Part shown: piece after piece, positions 1 to 7,369 of the stretch | Numbering within the stretch: the first letter of the stretch is position 1 | How the letters are laid out: each line of letters begins with the position of its first letter | NCBI GenBank assembly: GCA_947627335.1 | Contig: CANQVQ010000003.1 | Location: 1 to 33,617 of the forward strand | Length of the DNA stretch: 33,617 bases | Origin: an uncultured Clostridia bacterium | GTDB lineage: Bacteria > Bacillota > Clostridia > Oscillospirales > CAG-382 | Direction: 5' to 3' | Position numbers and translations under genes: made by a program | Notes under the pieces: model-generated | Database searches by the model: none | What the model was told of the DNA's origin: nothing | The model's input: the letters and a program-made list of their open reading frames with translations, nothing else

Positions 1-380
1 AGCAGGTTGCCGAGGATAACGCACAGGTCCAGTTCCGAAACCGAGAGGGACACCGGAATCTTCGCTTCCGCCTTGACCCGGATCTGCTTTTCGGAAGCGA
101 GGGAGAGCTTGCTGTTGAGGATCGCGTCCACCATCTTGTTTCCGGTCTTGAGGACCGTTTCCACATTGGTCAGGTCGTCGTCCAGCATATCGAGGTACCG
201 GGCGATCTCGCCGTATTCGCCGTTCGCCGCGTGGACCTTCATGGTCTGGATATGGTGTCGGTAATCGTGCCGCCAGCCGCGCATCTTCGTATACATATTT
301 TCCACTTCGTTGTAGTATTTCTGCAGGATCTCGTTCTCAAAGGAAGCGACCCTTTTGGCGATCAGTTTGTCCAACAGCAT
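1..380 (-). CDS. GHKL sensor histidine kinase, LytTR-partner type (partial, runs off left edge)
   Basis: Only the N-terminal ~126 residues lie in the window. The reading frame starts at an ATG at 380, 10 nt after the stop of the response regulator, with an AAGGGG ribosome binding site. It contains a dimerisation/phosphoacceptor segment with W-R-H-D-Y-R-H-H at residues 36-43 (phosphoacceptor His38 by analogy with AgrC/VirS-type kinases), a conserved D-A-I-L-N-S-K segment, and at the edge a D-L-C-V-I-L-G-N-L stretch that begins the N-box of a GHKL ATPase domain. Notably, no hydrophobic membrane segments precede the His box: only about 35 polar residues do. It therefore looks like a cytosolic kinase, unless a separate sensor subunit is used. 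It would phosphorylate the regulator encoded just upstream. Family assignment is solid; the signal is unknown. Confidence 0.85.
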   Translation of the reverse strand, partial: MLLDKLIAKRVASFENEILQKYYNEVENMYTKMRGWRHDYRHHIQTMKVHAANGEYGEIARYLDMLDDDLTNVETVLKTGNKMVDAILNSKLSLASEKQIRVKAEAKIPVSLSVSELDLCVILGNL

Positions 381-390
381 GGCGTGCCCC

Positions 391-1092
391 TTACAGATAT
401 TTGATCAGTGAAGCGTGGATGTCGTCGTACATCCCGCGGCTGACGGGAATGCGTGCGCCGTCCAGCGTCGTAAGAAACGTGCGGGTGATCTTTTTGACGT
501 ATTTCAGGTTTACCGCGAAGGAGCGGTGCACCCTGAAAAAGGTCTCGTCCAGACTTTCACAGAGTTTCCCAAGGGACAGGCGTGTGCGGTAATTCCCATG
601 CACGGTATGGACGACGACGTACACGTTTTCCGCTTCGGCATAGACGATGTCCGCCAGCGGCACCTTGACGCTTCCCTCCGCCGTGGAAAGCAGGACGGAA
701 CGCTGCCGGTATTCCAGATTGTACACGGCCTTGTCCAGCACGGGGAAGAGTTTCGGCGCCTCCACCGGCTTGATCAGGTAGTGAAGCGCGGATACGTCGA
801 ACCCGTCGCTGAAGTATTCGTAAAACCCGGTGATAAAGACGATCTGCACGGTGGCGTTCTCGCGCCGTACCGCTTTGGCAAGTTCGATCCCGCTGATACC
901 GGGCATTTCGATGTCCAGCAGCAGGAGGTCGAAGTCCTTTTCCTCGGCGTAATCGAACAGGAAAGGGTTCGCTTCCGCGTACTGCTTCACCGTGAGCAGG
1001 TGGCGGTTCCGTTTCGCCCAGGTATGGACGAGTTCGGCGAGGTAGTCGCGTTGCTTCGCGTCGTCGTCGACGATGGCGAGTTTGTAGGGCAT
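391..1092 (-). CDS. LytTR-family response regulator (AgrA/LytR type)
   Basis: A 233-residue two-domain regulator. The receiver domain spans about 1-120, with acidic residues Asp9-Asp11, phosphoacceptor Asp60 in L-L-L-L-D-I-E-M-P-G and Lys108 in L-I-K-P. A LytTR DNA-binding domain fills the C-terminal half, with the typical F-F-R-V-H-R-S-F-A-V-N-L-K-Y-V core. The frame is open further upstream, but the ATG at 1092 is chosen because GGAAAGGAG sits at the right distance and the protein then begins directly with the receiver beta strand M-P-Y-K-L-A-I-V-D-D-D. It forms an operon with the following GHKL kinase (10-nt gap). LytTR regulators bind pairs of short direct repeats; the divergently located ABC exporter operon is a plausible target but this is inference. 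Confidence 0.93.
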   Translation of the reverse strand: MPYKLAIVDDDAKQRDYLAELVHTWAKRNRHLLTVKQYAEANPFLFDYAEEKDFDLLLLDIEMPGISGIELAKAVRRENATVQIVFITGFYEYFSDGFDVSALHYLIKPVEAPKLFPVLDKAVYNLEYRQRSVLLSTAEGSVKVPLADIVYAEAENVYVVVHTVHGNYRTRLSLGKLCESLDETFFRVHRSFAVNLKYVKKITRTFLTTLDGARIPVSRGMYDDIHASLIKYL

Positions 1093-1491
1093 ACGGCGCG
1101 CTCCTTTCCCGGGGTGGAATCCCCCTGCGTCAATTATAGCGCAGGGCGGACGAAAAAGCAAGCGTTTTCGGAAAATGCCGTGTCAACGGTGCGTGAAGTT
1201 GCCGGATTTCCAAACCTTGCAAACCCATATAATATTCAACTGTTTTCAGTATTTGATTCCTCCTCTCTTATGGGAACACCTGCTAACGTTTAGAAGAAAG
1301 AATTTGACGTCTGAAGTGTTTAACATCGCATTTTGCTTTGCAAAATCGCCGCTCGTGGCTTTGCATATCATCCGTCTTGTCACTTTTTTCAATACAAGGC
1401 TCTGCGGATGCTCTCCTGCGGTCATTTCCAACTTACAAGTAGCATACGAGGAGGAACACTATGCAGAAGACTGCCAGAGCGATATAATTCA
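1093..1491. other. 399-nt gap between two minus-strand units: AT-rich, no convincing gene
   Basis: The right end of the regulator promoter occupies 1133-1161. The rest (about 1170-1491) is clearly richer in A+T than its surroundings. It holds a perfect 7-bp inverted repeat ATTTTGC-TTT-GCAAAAT at 1330-1346. It also holds two strong Shine-Dalgarno-like sequences that lead nowhere: GAGGAGG at about 1448-1454 on the plus strand, followed by ATG at 1461 and a stop after 8 codons, and GAGGAGG at about 1264-1258 on the minus strand with no start codon at the right distance. A 58-codon minus-strand frame (about 1419-1246) exists but resembles no family I know. The stretch may be decayed coding DNA or a regulatory spacer. 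Confidence 0.5.
1133..1161 (-). promoter_or_regulatory. Predicted promoter of the LytTR regulator operon
   Basis: On the minus strand TTGCTT (1161-1156) and a perfect TATAAT (1138-1133) are 17 bp apart, about 41 nt upstream of the ATG at 1092. The -35 box is weak, the -10 strong. Confidence 0.6.
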
Positions 1492-2718
1492 TCATCGCGT
1501 TTTTCCGTTCGTGATTTCCATGGATTTCCCGGTGGTGACGTCGACGATTGCAAGGTCCTCGTTGCCGCGTTCCGAGGAAAAGGCGTTGTGGAAATTCAGA
1601 TACGTCCGGTACTGGATATACAGCACCTCCCCGTCCGCAAAGACGTAGTCGATGCGGTCGGGCTTCCCATCATGCGCGCCGTGATAGACGAGTTCGGGGG
1701 CTCCGCCAAATTCCTTGACGCGATACACGTTCCCGCAGGTGGGGTTGTCGCGGGAAAGGTATTCGTAGAGTTCATCGTCCTCCTGATAGACCTCTATCTG
1801 GGACCGATCCTCACAGCAGTAATAGATGTAGCCCGCACTCACCCAGTAATGGAGGGCGGAAGGGATCGCCGCGACGTCCACCATCTGATTGCCTTCCAAT
1901 TTCCGCAGAACGCCCGTGTCGTAGTCGTAATCGTACAGCTCCCCTCCGAAATTCGTCAGAAAGGTGACGTCCTCCACGACTGCGGACTTTTTCCCAAAAT
2001 CTTCCGAAAAGCGGTACAGCGTAAGCGTTTCCAGATCGTGCAGGTAAACCGTATCCCCGCTCGCGTAGTAGTTCGCGTTCGCGGGGTCCGTCAGCCGTTC
2101 GCTCCGTTCCGACGAATATGCGTACCGCCACAGGGAATACTGGGGCTTGTCGTCGACGTATTCCGTTTTTACCCAGTAAAGCCCTTTGTCCGTGTCGGAA
2201 AGCAGGGCGGCGTCGCTTGGGATCGAGAGCCTTTTCGCATTGTCCCCGTCCAAATCGGAAAAATACGTCTCCCCTTCTCCGAATTGCGGGGCAAAAAACA
2301 GGTGGTTCGCGCTGAAGGAGATTCTATTTCCCTGCGAAAACAGGCAGGATTCATGCGTACAGAACACATCGTGGCACGCGTAGGAGAATTTGCCGCTCAA
2401 TTTATCGTATTCCATGAGCGTCCAAACATATTTGTCGGTCGCGTAATTGAAAATCATGCGCGTCGGCGTATTCGCGCACAGCAAGGTCCCGTCCTTCCCG
2501 TGCAGGCAGGCGACCGAGCCGTCCTGCGAGAGTTGTTTCAGCCCGTCCTCACCAATGGATCGATAATATGAGGAAACGAATTCCGTTTGCAGAAGCCCTG
2601 TTTCGGCGGGACCCGCCTCGCCTTGCAAGGGATCGGGATCGGAATAGGAGTAATCCGCCGAGCAGGATGAAAAGAAGAACAGAAACAGCGACAGGCATAT
2701 CGAAATCACCTTTTTCAT
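1492..2718 (-). CDS. Lipoprotein with predicted beta-propeller (DUF5050-like) fold
   Basis: A 408-residue protein that begins M-K-K-V-I-S-I-C-L-S-L-F-L-F-F-F-S-S-C, a signal peptide with lipobox Cys19, so it should be anchored on the outer face of the membrane. The ATG at 2718 is chosen because GGGGAGG precedes it; longer upstream frames overlap the permease. The mature part shows repeated short beta-rich blocks such as Y-F-S-D-L-D-G-D-N, L-Y-W-V-K-T-E-Y and V-Y-L-H-D-L-E-T-L-T-L-Y-R-F, as in clostridial DUF5050/propeller-like proteins, and a conserved C-H-D-V-F-C-T-H-E-S-C-L cluster typical of those proteins. It is the third gene of the ABC operon, 14 nt after the permease stop, so it may be an accessory or sensing lipoprotein of the exporter. 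The exact function is unknown. Confidence 0.75.
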   Translation of the reverse strand: MKKVISICLSLFLFFFSSCSADYSYSDPDPLQGEAGPAETGLLQTEFVSSYYRSIGEDGLKQLSQDGSVACLHGKDGTLLCANTPTRMIFNYATDKYVWTLMEYDKLSGKFSYACHDVFCTHESCLFSQGNRISFSANHLFFAPQFGEGETYFSDLDGDNAKRLSIPSDAALLSDTDKGLYWVKTEYVDDKPQYSLWRYAYSSERSERLTDPANANYYASGDTVYLHDLETLTLYRFSEDFGKKSAVVEDVTFLTNFGGELYDYDYDTGVLRKLEGNQMVDVAAIPSALHYWVSAGYIYYCCEDRSQIEVYQEDDELYEYLSRDNPTCGNVYRVKEFGGAPELVYHGAHDGKPDRIDYVFADGEVLYIQYRTYLNFHNAFSSERGNEDLAIVDVTTGKSMEITNGKTR

Positions 2719-2732
2719 ACAGACCTCCCCGG

Positions 2733-4799
2733 TTAAAATAATAAAAATACGGTAAACAGGACCGCCGACGACAGCAGGAACGTGAGCGCCTTGCTTTTGG
2801 TCACGCGGGAGAAAGCCGCGACGCCCAGCGAAAATCCGCACGCCGAAACGCACGTTGCCGCCGCCCGCAGGAGCGCGCAGGCAAAAAGCGGAAGGGAATC
2901 TAAAAAGGAGACGCCTTCGATGCTGGAAGCGCGGGCCGTGCACAGCGGCAAGGAAGCATAGCCGGCGATCATCGCGGCGTCGATCGCGGAAAACGCGAAA
3001 GCGCAGACCGCCGAAAACCCGATGCAAAACGTCAGTTTCGACTTCCGCAGCGCCCTGCGGTCGCAAACCGCGTACAGCAGGTGCATTCGGTTTCGATACT
3101 CGTCGCCGAAAAGACCGCACATGGCCGCGACAAGCAAAAGCCCGAGCGCAACGTCGACCCGAAACGCAAAAAGTTGATTCCAGCCGGTATCATACAGCAC
3201 GGACGGTTGTTTCCCATCCTCGGTCTGCGACCGAAGATACGCCAGCCGCTCCCGCACCCGGACGAGCGCTTTCTCATTTTGCTCCGCCTCGTAGAAACGG
3301 ACGAGATACCTTCCCATTTCGCTGCTCGTCACTTCCCCGGCACGGTACTTTCGTTCCATCTCCTCCTTTTGCCCCATGACCGCGTATAGTTCGGAGAGTT
3401 CGCCGTCAAGCGCTTCCTGCTTTTCCGCGGTATAGTCCCCTTCGATGGAGGTCAGATAGGAACGGTATTTCTGTTCCGTATAGGTAGGCGTAAAGCCGTA
3501 CACTTGCGCCGAAACATACAGCTTGAGGAGGACCGCGCCCACCAGTACCGGCAGGATCCTGTTGGCGAACAGCTGCTTTTGCCACTCGTAGGCGGACACG
3601 CTCTTGACACGGGTTCGGCGACGGGTGCGGCGCGGGACGGCGATCCGGAACGCCCTGTATTCCGCCGGTCTGTTTCGGTGCAGGACAAAAACCGCGCAGA
3701 GCGCAAGGGCGCAAAGCAGATACAGCAGAGAAACGACGACCATGCCGTACAGCACGATCCCGCCCACTACGACGGGATAGATATGCGCAAACAGCGTATT
3801 CCCATCGCAAAGGGACGCGAAGCTGCCGATGTTCCAAAGACTGCCCGCGACATACGGGTTCCCGATTTTGCCCGCGTACTGCGCCGCCACGACAACGACC
3901 GCACCGACCAGTGAAAACACGCGGTTTCCGCTGTATTTCCCGACGATGCAGGATACCATGCAGACGAAAAAGCAGGCGAGGAGCAGGAACGCCGAAAGGA
4001 CGCCGACCGCTTCCGATACGGTCAGGGGCAAAGGGAACAGGTAGAACGGTTCGCTGTTCTGCAGGAATGCGGCGAACGCGGAAAACCCGCTCGACACGGC
4101 GTACACCGCGACCGAAAGGACCACGGACGATACGCTCGCGACCGTGCAGCAGACCGCGCAAACGACGGTTTTCGCGAAGAAGCGGCGCCGCCTGCCGAAT
4201 CTTGCGGAGCGAAACAGCAGTTCGTTTCCGCGTTCCCGGTCGCTGAAAGCCGCCGTCGAGCCGAGGAACGCGCCGAAAAGCAGGAGCGGGAGGAGCAGCG
4301 CGGACAGGGTCTTAAAAAGCGATTCCAATCCGTGCATATCCGCTTGCCCCAAGCGGAGCGTTTTGTTCTTTTCGTAAACCGCGAGGAGCATCTCATTGAC
4401 GGCGTTCCCCCCGTCGTTTCCGACGGATTGCTGTTTTTTTAGTTCGCCGATGGTTCGTTCCAGCTTGTCGATATAGAAACGCTGCCGGTTTATCCGTTCA
4501 AAAGCGATCCGGTACTGCTCGAATTCGACCCTCCATTCCGGCGCGGCGACACCCGCGTATGCGTCGGGGGAATCGGCGTATGCTTCATACGCATCCTGGA
4601 GCGCCTGATACCGCGCAAGAACCGACTGCGGGTCCTGCCGGTATTCCTCCGCGATCCGCTGGACCGCGGCAGCGTCGTACGGCGGCTCCTCCGCAAAAAC
4701 GAAGCCGAGGAACGCGGAAACGGCGAGCAGCAGCAGGAGCATCCCCGCAAATCCCCTGCCGAGGACCGTCTTTTTCAACTCATACCCGATCTGTCTCAT
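2733..4799 (-). CDS. ABC-2-type permease, double-length (two fused halves)
   Basis: A 688-residue membrane protein. The first half has a membrane helix at about 17-36, a long charged extracytoplasmic segment (40-155), then five or six helices between about 163 and 374. After a very basic cytoplasmic linker (about 375-400) the pattern repeats: Y-E-W-Q-K-Q-L-F-A-N-R-I-L-P starting at 404 resembles the N-terminal Y-E-L-K-K-T-V-L-G-R-G, then a helix, a Glu/Lys-rich external segment, and further helices to the C-terminus. The segment after each external loop also matches (S-D-R-E-R-G-N-E-L-L-F in half one, G-D-E-Y-R-N-R-M-H-L-L-Y in half two). So this is a tandem-duplicated ABC-2 permease able to supply both membrane halves in one chain. 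Its start overlaps the ATPase gene by 20 nt, showing translational coupling. The substrate is not deducible. Confidence 0.85.
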   Translation of the reverse strand: MRQIGYELKKTVLGRGFAGMLLLLLAVSAFLGFVFAEEPPYDAAAVQRIAEEYRQDPQSVLARYQALQDAYEAYADSPDAYAGVAAPEWRVEFEQYRIAFERINRQRFYIDKLERTIGELKKQQSVGNDGGNAVNEMLLAVYEKNKTLRLGQADMHGLESLFKTLSALLLPLLLFGAFLGSTAAFSDRERGNELLFRSARFGRRRRFFAKTVVCAVCCTVASVSSVVLSVAVYAVSSGFSAFAAFLQNSEPFYLFPLPLTVSEAVGVLSAFLLLACFFVCMVSCIVGKYSGNRVFSLVGAVVVVAAQYAGKIGNPYVAGSLWNIGSFASLCDGNTLFAHIYPVVVGGIVLYGMVVVSLLYLLCALALCAVFVLHRNRPAEYRAFRIAVPRRTRRRTRVKSVSAYEWQKQLFANRILPVLVGAVLLKLYVSAQVYGFTPTYTEQKYRSYLTSIEGDYTAEKQEALDGELSELYAVMGQKEEMERKYRAGEVTSSEMGRYLVRFYEAEQNEKALVRVRERLAYLRSQTEDGKQPSVLYDTGWNQLFAFRVDVALGLLLVAAMCGLFGDEYRNRMHLLYAVCDRRALRKSKLTFCIGFSAVCAFAFSAIDAAMIAGYASLPLCTARASSIEGVSFLDSLPLFACALLRAAATCVSACGFSLGVAAFSRVTKSKALTFLLSSAVLFTVFLLF

Positions 4800-5658
4800 G
4801 CTCGTCCCCGTATAGCAGCATATATGCGTCCTCGAGCGTCGGTTCCGCTTCCGCCGCCGTTTCCGTCGGTTTGGCGGAAGAAAGCAGGCGGCAGCTCGTT
4901 TTTCCGCCCTCGCTGTTGATCGCGATCACGCGGAAACGCGCTTTCAAATCCCGAAGCGCGTCGCCGTCGACGGCGCAGGACCAAACCGATCCCCGTGCGG
5001 TTTCCGCCAAAACGTTCGGTTCTCCGCAGAAAATGGTTTTCCCCTTTTTCAGGCAGATCACCCCGTTGGCGATGTGCTCGATGTCGCCGATGATGTGCGT
5101 CGCGAGCAGGATCGTCCTGCCGAAGGACTGCTCCGCGATGAAGTTTTTCACCAAAACCCGTTGCCCGGGGTCCAACCCCGCCGTCGGTTCGTCCAAAAGC
5201 ACGATCTCCGGTTCGCCCAAGAACGCCTGGATCAGCATCAGCCGCTGCTTCATGCCCCCCGAAAGCGAGGAGATTTTTCGGTCCTTCACGTCGTCAAGTT
5301 CAAACTTACCGAGGAGGGAATCGATCTGCGCCGACGCCGCTTTTCGGTCGATCCCCTTCAAAACCGCCATATAGCGCAAAAAATCCAGGCAGGAAAATGC
5401 GGGGATCATCTCGCAGTACTGCGGCATATAGCCGATGCGGGCGCGGAACCGACCGTCTTCCCGTTTTATTTTTTCGCCGTCAAAAAGGATCTCGCCGCCG
5501 TCCCGCCGAATATTATCGGTCAGGATGTTCATGAACGTCGTTTTGCCCGACCCGTTCGGACCGAGCAGCCCGTAAACGCCCTCGCCCATGCGGCAGCTGA
5601 AATCGCAGATTGCCGGTATTTTGCCGTAGGATTTACGAATCTCTTTTATCTCCAGCAT
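4780..5658 (-). CDS. ABC transporter ATP-binding protein
   Basis: A 292-residue ABC ATPase of the exporter (ABC-2 partner) class. Visible motifs in order: Walker A G-P-N-G-S-G-K-T-T (about 34-42), Q-loop in G-Y-M-P-Q-Y, signature L-S-G-G-M-K-Q-R, Walker B I-V-L-L-D-E-P-T-A-G-L-D, and the switch His in A-T-H-I-I-G-D. A C-terminal extension of about 80 residues follows the nucleotide-binding core, as in bacitracin/lantibiotic-type ATPases. It is the first gene of an operon with the duplicated permease and the lipoprotein, and should energise export or extraction of a hydrophobic or peptide substrate. The ribosome binding site is poor (GGGACGAG), which may keep expression modest. Function in substrate terms is unknown. 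Confidence 0.93.
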   Translation of the reverse strand: MLEIKEIRKSYGKIPAICDFSCRMGEGVYGLLGPNGSGKTTFMNILTDNIRRDGGEILFDGEKIKREDGRFRARIGYMPQYCEMIPAFSCLDFLRYMAVLKGIDRKAASAQIDSLLGKFELDDVKDRKISSLSGGMKQRLMLIQAFLGEPEIVLLDEPTAGLDPGQRVLVKNFIAEQSFGRTILLATHIIGDIEHIANGVICLKKGKTIFCGEPNVLAETARGSVWSCAVDGDALRDLKARFRVIAINSEGGKTSCRLLSSAKPTETAAEAEPTLEDAYMLLYGDEHETDRV

Positions 5659-5684
5659 CTGTCTCGTCCCTATTCCGCCACATC

Positions 5685-5704
5685 TATCGTTTTATATCGT
5701 TTTA
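5685..5704. repeat. Exact tandem 10-bp repeat in the ABC operon leader
   Basis: TATCGTTTTA occurs twice back to back (5685-5694 and 5695-5704), 27-46 nt upstream of the ATPase start codon. Two identical helical-turn-spaced units look like a binding site for a regulator working from direct repeats, for example the LytTR or another response regulator, but there is no second copy in the window to confirm this. Confidence 0.5.
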
Positions 5705-5809
5705 TGCCTTTTGAACCTATATAGAATAACATCACGCACTTTCCCCGCATAGACGACTTTGATGGGTTCGTGCTTTGAAATCGTTATTGGGTTTCTGCCT
5801 GCACTTTAT

Positions 5810-5839
5810 TATATATCACGGCGTCATATGCGGTGTCAA
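5810..5839 (-). promoter_or_regulatory. Predicted promoter of the ABC exporter operon
   Basis: On the minus strand a perfect TTGACA (5839-5834) is followed after 18 bp by TATATA (5815-5810), which continues into an overlapping TATAAT (5813-5808). It predicts a leader of about 145 nt before the ATPase ATG at 5658. Confidence 0.7.
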
Positions 5840-5962
5840 GTGGTTTTGAAATTTTTTGCTGAAAGCGAGGGGATTTCGTTCTATGTCATGCCTCACGGCG
5901 GACGACCGCCAAGGCGTCCGGATCGGGAATTTCCCGTTTCCGTCGTCGGGTTTTTTGAAAAG

Positions 5963-5981
5963 CGGGCAAACCGGTTGCCCG
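5963..5981. promoter_or_regulatory. Candidate TetR operator (inverted repeat)
   Basis: CGGGCAA and TTGCCCG are 7-bp arms around a 5-bp centre, just upstream of the TetR gene promoter -10 (6009-6014). Size and place fit an autoregulatory TetR site. Part of it, GGCAAACCGG, recurs in near-identical form (GGCAGAACCGG, 6698-6708) in the promoter of the downstream operon. Confidence 0.4.
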
Positions 5982-6005
5982 GGGGTAGATTTCTTCACAT
6001 TTTCA

Positions 6006-6014
6006 TGGTACAAT
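6006..6014 (+). promoter_or_regulatory. Extended -10 promoter of TetR gene
   Basis: TGGTACAAT gives a TGn extended -10 with TACAAT at 6009-6014, about 62 nt before the ATG. The -35 position (TAGATT) is poor, which suits a promoter that relies on the extended element. Confidence 0.5.
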
Positions 6015-6076
6015 ATACAGCATACACCGTACCGCATTGCATCCCCCATCAAAAACAACCGGCAGGAGACGCGAAA

Positions 6077-6634
6077 ATGGCGAACTTTACGAAGAAAGCA
6101 ATTCAAGAGTCCTTTCTGAAATTACTGACGGAGCGACCGCTGTCCAAAATCACGGTGAAGGATATTGTGGCGGACTGCGGCATCAACCGCAATACCTTTT
6201 ACTACTACTTCGAGGATCTGCCCAAACTGATCGAAAGCATCGTCGAGGACGACGCCGAGCAGATGATCCGTTCCTATCCCACCATCGAGAAATTCGAGGA
6301 CTGTCTGGACGCGTCGATCACGCTTGCGCTCGCGAAAAAGCGTGCGGTGCTGCACATCTATCACTCGGCGAACCGGGAAATCTATGAGATGTACCTCTGG
6401 AAAGTCTGCGATCATACGGTCAACGCCTACGTCACGTCCGTCCTGCGTGGGAAAAAGGTTCGGGAGGGCGACCTTGCGATCGTCAAGGAGTACCTGTCCG
6501 GGCTTGCGTTCGGCATCTTTTCCAGATGGCTGAAAAACGATATGGACGACGACATCCGAAGTATGCTTTCCCGCCTTTTGGAGATCAAAAAGGGGATGAT
6601 CGAAGATCTGATCCTGTGCTGCGTGGAGGAATAA
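6077..6634 (+). CDS. TetR/AcrR family transcriptional regulator
   Basis: A 185-residue regulator with the N-terminal TetR helix-turn-helix: I-T-V-K-D-I-V-A-D-C-G-I-N-R-N-T-F-Y-Y-Y-F (about 24-44), then a helical ligand domain whose end G-L-A-F-G-I-F-S-R-W-L is typical of the DhaS/TetR_C-type clostridial regulators. The ATG at 6077 follows GGCAGGAGAC; longer frames start inside the promoter. It stands between the divergent ABC operon and the MMPL operon, separated from the latter by a terminator. A near-match of its upstream dyad in the next promoter makes the MMPL operon the better candidate target. Ligand unknown. Confidence 0.9.
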   Translation: MANFTKKAIQESFLKLLTERPLSKITVKDIVADCGINRNTFYYYFEDLPKLIESIVEDDAEQMIRSYPTIEKFEDCLDASITLALAKKRAVLHIYHSANREIYEMYLWKVCDHTVNAYVTSVLRGKKVREGDLAIVKEYLSGLAFGIFSRWLKNDMDDDIRSMLSRLLEIKKGMIEDLILCCVEE

Positions 6635-6654
6635 GTCGAATTTAGTCATTTTTT

Positions 6655-6690
6655 GTCCCGTGTCTGATAATCGGACACGGGACCTTTTTT
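6655..6690 (+). terminator. Rho-independent terminator after TetR gene
   Basis: GTCCCGTGTC (6655-6664) pairs perfectly with GACACGGGAC (6674-6683) around a 9-nt loop, followed by C and six T. Confidence 0.9.
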
Positions 6691-6695
6691 GTCTG

Positions 6696-6724
6696 TAGGC
6701 AGAACCGGACCGGGCGACTATACT
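6696..6724 (+). promoter_or_regulatory. Promoter of the DUF308-MMPL-DagK operon
   Basis: TAGGCA (6696-6701), 17 bp, TATACT (6719-6724). The spacer starts with GAACCGG, part of the element resembling the TetR dyad. The ATG of the first gene is 32 nt downstream with AGGAGG between. Confidence 0.65.
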
Positions 6725-6755
6725 GGTGACAAACGGGCAAAGGAGGTTTGCTTCT

Positions 6756-7364
6756 ATGAAGATGCGTTCCGTAGCGCCGATGCGGATCGCGAAGATCGGG
6801 TACATCGTCATGTCCGCCCTGTTTTGTGCCGCAGGCGTCCTTTTGATCGCCGCACCGGGACTTTCGCTGTCGGTCATCGGCGTTTGCATCGGGGTCGCGA
6901 TGATCCTCTTCGGCATCGTCAAGCTGGTCGGGTACTTTTCAAAGGATCTGTTCCGATTGGCGTTCCAGTTCGATCTGGAATTCGGGATTTTGATGATGGT
7001 CCTCGGCGGGACCGTCCTTTTCAACCCGGAAAACCTGATGGCGTTCATTTGCGTCGCCCTCGGGATCTCCATTCTGCTGGACGGACTGTTCAAGATTCGG
7101 ATCGCCATGGATTCCAAACGGTTCGGCATCAAAAGCTGGTGGCTGATTCTGGCTCTGGCGATCGTGACCGGCGGGACCGGCGTGATTTTGATTTTTGATT
7201 CGGTCGTCGGGGCGAAGGCTTTGTCGGTTTTATTGGGGCTGACGCTTCTTTCGGAGGGCATTTTGAATCTGTATACGGTGATCAGCACCGTCTTAATTGT
7301 GAAGAATCAATTGCCGGACGTCATTGAAGTAGAAGCATCGGAACCGAACGGAAAGGAAAGGTGA
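6756..7364 (+). CDS. DUF308 / HdeD-family small membrane protein
   Basis: A 202-residue, very hydrophobic protein with about six membrane helices in three hairpins, the pattern of the DUF308 (HdeD-like) family: I-G-Y-I-V-M-S-A-L-F-C-A-A-G-V-L-L-I near residue 10, then V-I-G-V-C-I-G-V-A-M-I-L-F-G-I-V-K-L, and a repeat of the G-x-x-L-L-x-G/D-G-L-F-K-I motif. The start at 6756 is preferred over an upstream GTG at 6726 because AGGAGG is placed 9 nt before it. HdeD in Escherichia coli is linked to acid resistance, but the biochemical role of the family is not known. It is the first gene of a four-gene operon; its stop lies 5 nt before the MMPL start. Confidence 0.85.
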   Translation: MKMRSVAPMRIAKIGYIVMSALFCAAGVLLIAAPGLSLSVIGVCIGVAMILFGIVKLVGYFSKDLFRLAFQFDLEFGILMMVLGGTVLFNPENLMAFICVALGISILLDGLFKIRIAMDSKRFGIKSWWLILALAIVTGGTGVILIFDSVVGAKALSVLLGLTLLSEGILNLYTVISTVLIVKNQLPDVIEVEASEPNGKER

Positions 7365-7369
7365 ATGCC

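Larger units (their letters stand above)
5659..6076. other. 418-nt divergent regulatory region between ABC operon and TetR gene
   Basis: It holds the minus-strand promoter at 5810-5839, the tandem repeat at 5685-5704, an extended -10 promoter for the TetR gene at 6006-6014, and three inverted repeats between them: GGCGG-acga-CCGCC (5897-5910), CGGGAA-t-TTCCCG (5924-5936) and CGGGCAA-accgg-TTGCCCG (5963-5981). No coding region is supported. Confidence 0.6.

Noticed and set aside
1170..1491. Possible AgrD/AgrB peptide locus next to the AgrC/AgrA-like pair
   Set aside because: No AgrB membrane protein and no peptide with the Cys-containing AgrD core is encoded; the only RBS-linked ORF is eight codons.
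1333..2571. A 412-codon plus-strand open frame
   Set aside because: Antisense to the lipoprotein, which has a signal peptide, RBS and operon context.
6122..7288. A 388-codon minus-strand open frame
   Set aside because: Runs antisense through the TetR gene, a terminator and the DUF308 gene.
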